From the NCBI GenBank assembly GCA_022824205.1, contig JAJEAI010000186.1:1-63396 (forward strand): 63,396 bases of DNA. Reading direction: 5' to 3'. Shown one piece after another: positions 58,748-63,396 of the stretch (position 1 is its first letter; every line of letters starts with the position of its first letter). The DNA is from Candidatus Binatia bacterium. Its GTDB lineage: Bacteria; Desulfobacterota; Binatia; UBA9968; JAJDTQ01. The position numbers were made by a program, and so were the translations under genes. The notes beneath the pieces were generated by a model that saw only the letters and a program-made list of their open reading frames with translations, was not told the origin of the DNA and searched no databases.

Positions 58748-58951
58748 GTCCTGGTCCCCTCCTGGTTGATTGCCTCGCGTCCCCGGCCTGGCGGCTACGG
58801 CGACAATGACGGGTAGTCTGGCGCGACCTTAGACTCTCCATCAACATGTTGTCAACGGCGAATGGCGGGGTGTTGCGGCTGCGCGACGGTAGGACCAGTC
58901 CGCCCATGGTGCCGCTGACCGGTTCGATGCTGGTCCGTCGGCGGCTCGACC

Positions 58952-60361
58952 TCAGGTTGACATTGCCCGCTGGTGGTCCTGCAGCACCCGTGCAACGCAG
59001 CCCGTGAGGTTGATGCCGGTCTCGATGTGGAGAAACTCGTTGGGCCCGTGGGCGTTGGACCTGGGGCCCAGCACGCCGGTGATCATGAACTGGGCTTGCG
59101 GGAACTTCTCCGCCAGCATGGCCATGAAGGGGATGGTGCCGCCCTCGCCGGTGGCGCAGGCGTCCTTGCCGAAGAATTCCCGGGAGGCGCGGGACATGGA
59201 CTCTTCCAGCCATGGCGCGAACGGCGGCGCGTTCCATCCGCCGGTGCCCTGTCCCGGTTCGAAAGCCACCCTGGCCCCGTAGGGCGGGTCCTTGGCGAAC
59301 GTGTTCCGCAGGCAGGTCACCGCGGCATCGGGATCGGCGGTAGGTGGAATACGCAGAGACAGCTTGACTTGGGTCTCCGGGCGCAGGACGTTGCCGGCCT
59401 GTTCCAACGCGGGCAGTCCCGCGGCGCCGATGATTTCGAGCTGCGGCCGCCAGGTGCGGTTCAGCACCAGTTCGGTGGGGTCGTCGACCACGGGCGTGGC
59501 TCCGGGTTGGAAGGGATACTCCCGGTACACTCCCTCGCTCAGCACCCCGGCCGCGACCCGGGCCTGCGCCAGCCGGTCGGACGGGATCTCCACGTGCAGT
59601 TCGGGTGGCAGGATCGTCCCCGTGCTCTCGTCCTCCAGGCGGCTCAGCAGGCGCCGGAGAACCCGGAAGCTCGACGGCACGATGCCGCTGGCCGCGCCCG
59701 AATGCACCCCTTCGGTCAGCGTCGACACCGAGAGCGTGGCGTTGATCACGCCGCGCAACGACGTGGTGACCCACAACCGTTCGTAGTCGCCGCATCCCGA
59801 GTCCAGGCACACCACGAGTTCCGGCGTGCCGATCCGGTCCGCGAGGGCATCCACATAGTGGGGGAGGTCGAAGCTGCCGCTCTCCTCGCAGGCCTCGATG
59901 AGGATGACGCAGCGCGCGCAGGGAATGGACTCGAGTTGCAGCGCCATGATGGCCGTCAGGGCGGCGAACATTCCGTAGCCGTCGTCGGCTCCGCCGCGGC
60001 CGTAGAGCTTGCCGTCCTCCAGCACCGGTGTCCACGGCCCCAGGCCCGGCCGCCATCCCTCCATGGGAGGCTGCTTGTCCAGGTGGCCGTAGAGCAGCAC
60101 CGTGCCCCGTCCCGATCCTGGTATTTCCATCAGCAGCAGCGGCGTCCGGCCTTCGGCCCGGGCCACGTGAGGCTCCATGCCCGGAACGTTCCGATCCCGG
60201 GCCCAGCGGGCGAAGAGCTCCACGGCCCGGTCCATGTGGCCGTGCTCCCGCCACCGGGGATCGAAGGCCGGGGACTCGTTGGGGATGGCGATGTACTCCA
60301 TCAGCGCCGGGACGATGCTCGTCTCCCAAGTGTCGCGTATGAATGACTGAATCGGCATCAT
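58952..60361 (-). CDS. M20-family dipeptidase/deacylase
   Basis: A 469-residue zinc peptidase of the ArgE/DapE/CPG2/carnosinase-like group. Visible sites: LLYGHLDKQP (H-x-D), GRGGADDGYGMF (metal Asp), EACEESGSFD (catalytic Glu and metal Glu), LDSGCGDYE and the late HGPNEFLHIE. The lid domain has GVHSGAASGIVPSS. The double ATG at 60361/60358 marks the start. It hydrolyses dipeptides or N-acyl amino acids; the substrate is unknown. It is 46 bp after thiI on the same strand. Cytoplasmic. Confidence 0.9.
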   Translation of the reverse strand: MMPIQSFIRDTWETSIVPALMEYIAIPNESPAFDPRWREHGHMDRAVELFARWARDRNVPGMEPHVARAEGRTPLLLMEIPGSGRGTVLLYGHLDKQPPMEGWRPGLGPWTPVLEDGKLYGRGGADDGYGMFAALTAIMALQLESIPCARCVILIEACEESGSFDLPHYVDALADRIGTPELVVCLDSGCGDYERLWVTTSLRGVINATLSVSTLTEGVHSGAASGIVPSSFRVLRRLLSRLEDESTGTILPPELHVEIPSDRLAQARVAAGVLSEGVYREYPFQPGATPVVDDPTELVLNRTWRPQLEIIGAAGLPALEQAGNVLRPETQVKLSLRIPPTADPDAAVTCLRNTFAKDPPYGARVAFEPGQGTGGWNAPPFAPWLEESMSRASREFFGKDACATGEGGTIPFMAMLAEKFPQAQFMITGVLGPRSNAHGPNEFLHIETGINLTGCVARVLQDHQRAMST

Positions 60362-60407
60362 GTTTCCTGTCGCCCGCGGGAAGTCCCGCCGGGGCCATGA
60401 TCCTCCA

Positions 60408-61574
60408 TCACGCCTCCGGGAAGGAAAAGCGCTCCACCTCCACGTGATCCGCTCCCAGGGCCGCCAGTTCATCCAGGTCCAACGCCGCCTCGGCCTCGCG
60501 CACGCGCCGCAGCGTGGCCTTCACCGCGGGATGGCGCGGCACGAAGAGCTGGCAACAGTCCTGATCGGGCAGGACCGAGGTCTCGAAGGTGCCGATGTCA
60601 ATGGCCTCGTCGATGATCTCCTGCTTGTCCATGCCCACGAGGGGGCGCAGCACCGGGAGGCGTGCGGCCTCCTCGATCACCGCGATGTTGGGCAGCGTCT
60701 GGGACGCCACCTGCGCCAGGCTCTCGCCGGTGACCAGCGCTCGGGCGCGCTCCTTGGCGGCGATGATCGAGGCGATGCGCAGCATCATCCGGCGATAGAT
60801 CACCACCCGCAGGGGACGCAGCACCGCGGCCACGATGCTTCGCTGGATCTCGCCGAAGGGCACGAGATACAGCCGGGAATGGAACTGGTAGCGGGTGAGC
60901 ATGTCCACGAGCGTCTTGGCCTTCTCCTGGGAAGAGCGGTCGAGAAACGGGCTGCTGTGGAAATGGACGTAGATGAGCCGGCAACCCCGTTTCATCATCC
61001 GGTAGGAGGCCACCGGCGAATCGATGCCGCCGGAGATGAGCGACACGAGGCGCCCACTGGCGCCGACGGGAAGCCCGCCCGGTCCCGGTGCGCGCCCGAG
61101 GCTCACGAACGCGCTGGACGGCAGGATCTCCACGGAGACCGTCAGCTCGGGGCGGGTCAGGTCCACCCGCGCACCGGAGTGCCTCTGGACCAGGGCACCC
61201 AACTCCCGATTGATGTCGTTGGAGGTGAGCGGGAAACGCTTGTCCACGCGCCGGGCCTCGATGCGGAACGAGTCGAAGGACTGTCCCTGGAGGGCCTGGA
61301 GCACGTGGTCACCCAGGGCGGCCATGTCGTTGTCCGTGCGTTCCACCAGCGAGAAGTTGGCGATGCCGAAGACCCCGGCGAGCCGTGCGGTCACTTCGAC
61401 CGCGGGCACGTCGTGGTTGAAGTTCAGCAGCAGCCGCGACGAGGCATTGCGGATCTCCTTGAGCCCCAGCCCGCGCAGCGCCGTGCTGATGTTCTTCTTC
61501 AGGTGTTCGACGAAATACGCGCGGTTGCCGCGTTTCAGCGCGATCTCGTGGTACCTGACCAGGGCCGAGCGCAT
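60408..61574 (-). CDS. thiI: tRNA 4-thiouridine synthetase ThiI (short form)
   Basis: A 388-residue tRNA U8 thiolation enzyme. The N-terminal ferredoxin-like and THUMP domains start at ALVRYHEIALKRGN; the PP-loop ATPase motif is LISGGIDSPVASY (about 175-187). It lacks the C-terminal rhodanese domain of E. coli ThiI, as in many bacteria where a separate rhodanese or cysteine desulfurase gives the sulfur. The ATG at 61574 fits the homology boundary; longer starts at 61610 and 61640 exist. Divergent from a cupin gene across 83 bp. Confidence 0.9.
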   Translation of the reverse strand: MRSALVRYHEIALKRGNRAYFVEHLKKNISTALRGLGLKEIRNASSRLLLNFNHDVPAVEVTARLAGVFGIANFSLVERTDNDMAALGDHVLQALQGQSFDSFRIEARRVDKRFPLTSNDINRELGALVQRHSGARVDLTRPELTVSVEILPSSAFVSLGRAPGPGGLPVGASGRLVSLISGGIDSPVASYRMMKRGCRLIYVHFHSSPFLDRSSQEKAKTLVDMLTRYQFHSRLYLVPFGEIQRSIVAAVLRPLRVVIYRRMMLRIASIIAAKERARALVTGESLAQVASQTLPNIAVIEEAARLPVLRPLVGMDKQEIIDEAIDIGTFETSVLPDQDCCQLFVPRHPAVKATLRRVREAEAALDLDELAALGADHVEVERFSFPEA

Positions 61575-61657
61575 TTCCGAGAGATAGCAGATTCCCGCCA
61601 ACTTTTGCATGCAGCATCCCTGTGGTACCATGTCCGGCAACTGGGAGGTGTTTGTTC

Positions 61658-61984
61658 ATGGACGTGTTCAAGAAGGTATCGGAGATCACGCAATTCTCGC
61701 CCGAGAAGATGCAGAAGAACGGCGTCTTCGCCACCGGGCAACTGTTCTGCGACGTCTACTGCTTCGAGCCGGGACAGTCTCAAACGGTTCACACGCACCA
61801 GGGAACCGACAAGGTGTACTTTGTGATCGAAGGCAAGGGCGTGTTCCACGTGGCCGGGGAACAGCGGGAACTCGGCGAGGACGAGGTCGTGTTGGCGCCC
61901 TCGGGCGAGCCCCACGGCGTGGAGAACCCGGGCCCGGACCGGCTCAAGCTGCTGGTGATGATGGCGCCGCCGCCGAGCCATTGA
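61658..61984 (+). CDS. Small cupin-domain protein
   Basis: A 108-residue single cupin with both motifs intact: QTVHTHQGTDKVYFVIEGKG (HxH, then the Glu position taken by Asp/Lys) and APSGEPHGVENPG (His). It likely binds a divalent metal. GGGAGGTG precedes the ATG. Divergent from thiI. The family is common and functions vary; no specific role can be assigned. Confidence 0.8.
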   Translation: MDVFKKVSEITQFSPEKMQKNGVFATGQLFCDVYCFEPGQSQTVHTHQGTDKVYFVIEGKGVFHVAGEQRELGEDEVVLAPSGEPHGVENPGPDRLKLLVMMAPPPSH

Positions 61985-62082
61985 GGCGTTTGCACTGAAA
62001 GAACGCCATGGCGAAAAGCCTCATTTCCACGAAGCAGGCCGTGTCATGGCTTCACTTGGAAAAGAGAGTGCGCCCACGCCCC

Positions 62083-62116
62083 GAATACGTCATTCCCGCG
62101 GAAGCGGGAATCCAGG
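62083..62116 (+). repeat. REP/dRS3-like repeat, single unit
   Basis: One unit with gtcattcccgcggaagcggg and an aatccagg arm. It differs from the 18488 copy by one base in the loop region. It lies 22 bp before the SnoaL-like gene and ends near its ribosome-binding site (GGGGGAGG). Confidence 0.85.
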
Positions 62117-62137
62117 GGTGGGGGAGGTAGGACGCTC

Positions 62138-62554
62138 ATGGCCGCGGAAGAATCGGTCAACGACGTCAACCGGCGGTTCTACGAGGCCTTCGAAAGCCTC
62201 GACTTCCGGCGCATGGAAGGCATCTGGCTGCGCGAGGACTACATCAAGTGCGTCCATCCCGGCTGGGCGCTGCTCACCGGCTGGGACGCCGTGATGGAGA
62301 GCTGGAAGCGCATTTTCGAGAACACGCAGGAGATGCGCTTTACCCTGACCGACGTGCGGGTCCAGGTGCAAGGCGGGTTCGGCTGGGTGACGCTGTACGA
62401 GAACCTGAACTCCACGCTCGAAGGGCAAAGCAACGCGGCCGTTGTGCTCACCACCAACATCTACGAGGAACGCCCGGAAGGTTGGTTCATGATCCATCAC
62501 CACGGCTCGCCCGTGATGATGCGCCAGCCCGAGCCGCATCCCACCGTGCAGTGA
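62138..62554 (+). CDS. SnoaL/DUF4440-like NTF2-fold protein
   Basis: A 138-residue NTF2-like protein: VNDVNRRFYEAFESLDFRRM at the start, CVHPGWALLTGWDAVMESW and VLTTNIYEERPEGWFMIHHH at the end. The WxxHxHxS-type end and length match SnoaL_3/DUF4440 proteins, which act as small-molecule isomerases, hydrolases or binding domains. GGGGGAGG precedes the ATG. It overlaps the next SDR gene by 4 bp, so the two are coupled. Confidence 0.8.
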   Translation: MAAEESVNDVNRRFYEAFESLDFRRMEGIWLREDYIKCVHPGWALLTGWDAVMESWKRIFENTQEMRFTLTDVRVQVQGGFGWVTLYENLNSTLEGQSNAAVVLTTNIYEERPEGWFMIHHHGSPVMMRQPEPHPTVQ

Positions 62555-63270
62555 CCATACTCCAGGACAAAGTCTGCATCGTCACCGGGGCGGGCCGGGG
62601 AATCGGCCGCGCCATTGCGCTGGAGGTGGCGGCGAACGGTTGCCGCGTCGTGCTCGCGTCACGGACGGAGGAGCAGTTGGAGGCGGTTCAGGCGGCCATC
62701 GCGGAGCGGGGAGGGGAGGCATCGCCGTTCCCCGCCGACCTGTCCGGCGAGAAAGATCTCGCGGCCCTCGTCGAGCACACTCTCGACCGCTTCGGCACTA
62801 TCGATTTCCTGGTCAACAACGCCGGCTGGGGCGTCAAGGCCGACGTTGTCAAAAGCAAGGTGGAGGATTGGGAGCGCACCCTCCGGGTCAACCTGCTGGC
62901 GCCCATGATGCTCAGCCGTCTGGTGCTGCCGACGCTCATCGCCCGGCGCACCGGCGCCATCGTCAACGTATCCTCGATCTCCGGGCGGGTAGGGCAGGCC
63001 GGTTCCGCGGCGTACGCTGCCTCCAAGTTCGGGCTCATCGGCTTCAGTCAGTCCTTGTTCGAAGAGGTGCGGGAACAGGGCATCAAAGTCGCCGCGATCC
63101 TGCCCGGCTTCGTCGACACCGACATGATCCCCCCGGTCAAGTACCTCGATCGCTCCCGGATGATCCAACCGGAGGACGTGGCCCAGGCCGTGCTCTTCGT
63201 CCTCACCGCGCCGCCCACAGCCTGCCCCGTGGAGATCACGGTACGCCCGCAACGCACGCCGTATAGGTAG
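62551..63270 (+). CDS. Short-chain dehydrogenase/reductase
   Basis: A 239-residue classical SDR: VTGAGRGIGRAIAL (TGxxxGxG, 10-23), NNAGWG, Ser in NVSSISG and YAASK for the YxxxK pair. The end EITVRPQRTPYR is seen in the YdfG/FabG-like branch. The start is GTG at 62551, overlapping the SnoaL-like stop. It reduces or oxidises an unknown keto or hydroxy compound. Second SDR of the window (27649-28428 is distinct). Confidence 0.9.
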   Translation: MTILQDKVCIVTGAGRGIGRAIALEVAANGCRVVLASRTEEQLEAVQAAIAERGGEASPFPADLSGEKDLAALVEHTLDRFGTIDFLVNNAGWGVKADVVKSKVEDWERTLRVNLLAPMMLSRLVLPTLIARRTGAIVNVSSISGRVGQAGSAAYAASKFGLIGFSQSLFEEVREQGIKVAAILPGFVDTDMIPPVKYLDRSRMIQPEDVAQAVLFVLTAPPTACPVEITVRPQRTPYR

Positions 63271-63349
63271 GACGGAATCCGGTGCGTCATCGCGCGGGAC
63301 GGGCTGTGTCAAGACTCCGCACGGAAAAGAAACGCTACCCACCCCCCGA

Positions 63350-63380
63350 GACGTCATTCCCGCGAAAGCGGGAATCCAGG
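63350..63380 (+). repeat. REP/dRS3-like repeat at right edge
   Basis: One unit with gtcattcccgcgaaagcggg and an aatccagg arm, identical in its core to 18491-18510 and 23770-23789. It may be the first half of an inverted pair cut by the window edge. Confidence 0.85.
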
Positions 63381-63396
63381 GGTTGGGAGGGGCCAT

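Overview
The window is G+C-rich, densely coded DNA from a Gram-negative bacterium. Outer-membrane-type DUF1302 and DUF1329 proteins, exported substrate-binding proteins and frequent GTG/TTG starts with good Shine-Dalgarno sites support this. The gene content (ornithine-cyclodeaminase-like paralogues, amidohydrolases of the ACMSD group, Rieske oxygenases, UbiD, PaaK, tripartite tricarboxylate transporters) resembles uncultivated heterotrophs of the Tectomicrobia/Entotheonella or deltaproteobacterial type, with a lifestyle built on uptake and breakdown of small organic acids and aromatics. The taxonomic guess is inference only; there is no rRNA or ribosomal protein marker here.

Layout. 1-2.9 kb: the end of an IS3-family element with a clear -1 frameshift signal, then a decayed prophage (terminase and prohead protease, each internally deleted) next to a tRNA-Lys gene. 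3.1-8.4 kb: a catabolic cluster (OCD-family enzyme, amidohydrolase, 2x[4Fe-4S] ferredoxin, FAD flavoprotein, convergent second OCD-family enzyme). 8.5-14.9 kb: palindromic repeat elements frame a CDO-like thiol dioxygenase, STAS protein, helical protein and PaaK-type ligase operon, then an orphan ATP-dependent RNA ligase and a UbiD decarboxylase. 15.1-23.6 kb: the DUF1302/DUF1329 pair, and facing it an Opp/Dpp-type uptake operon whose OppB-like permease carries a ~280-residue extracytoplasmic insertion. 24.1-35 kb: third OCD enzyme, Sua5/YrdC protein, orphan TctC, cupin, SDR/GlcG pair, HicB-like protein, two Rieske oxygenases, a YraQ-type permease and a four-domain rhodanese. 35.2-39 kb: a haem-oxygenase-like diiron protein and a NitT/TauT-type ABC operon ended by a 17-bp hairpin.

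39.2-42.5 kb: a lower-G+C type II restriction-modification pair sits 2 bp upstream of a gluconeogenic fbp-fbaB pair. 43-46 kb: an AlbA_2/HATPase regulator and a PepT-like M20 peptidase. 46-55 kb: an NCS2 permease fused to a histidine-kinase-like ATPase domain, tRNA-Met, a dehydrogenase-amidohydrolase-TctB-TctC-TctA operon, a DMT exporter and pgsA. 55.3-63.4 kb: tRNA-Gly, rdgB, a TctC gene beside a broken TRAP permease gene, an M20 peptidase, thiI, a cupin, a SnoaL-like protein and an SDR.

Two interspersed repeat families recur: a ~215-bp palindromic MITE-like element (two full copies, two partial) and a short REP/dRS3-like inverted repeat (at least five loci), mostly between transcription units. 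No CRISPR array or rRNA was seen. The most interesting items are the OppB insertion, the RNA ligase, the palindromic elements with copy-specific yet self-complementary arms, and several uncharacterised catabolic operons.
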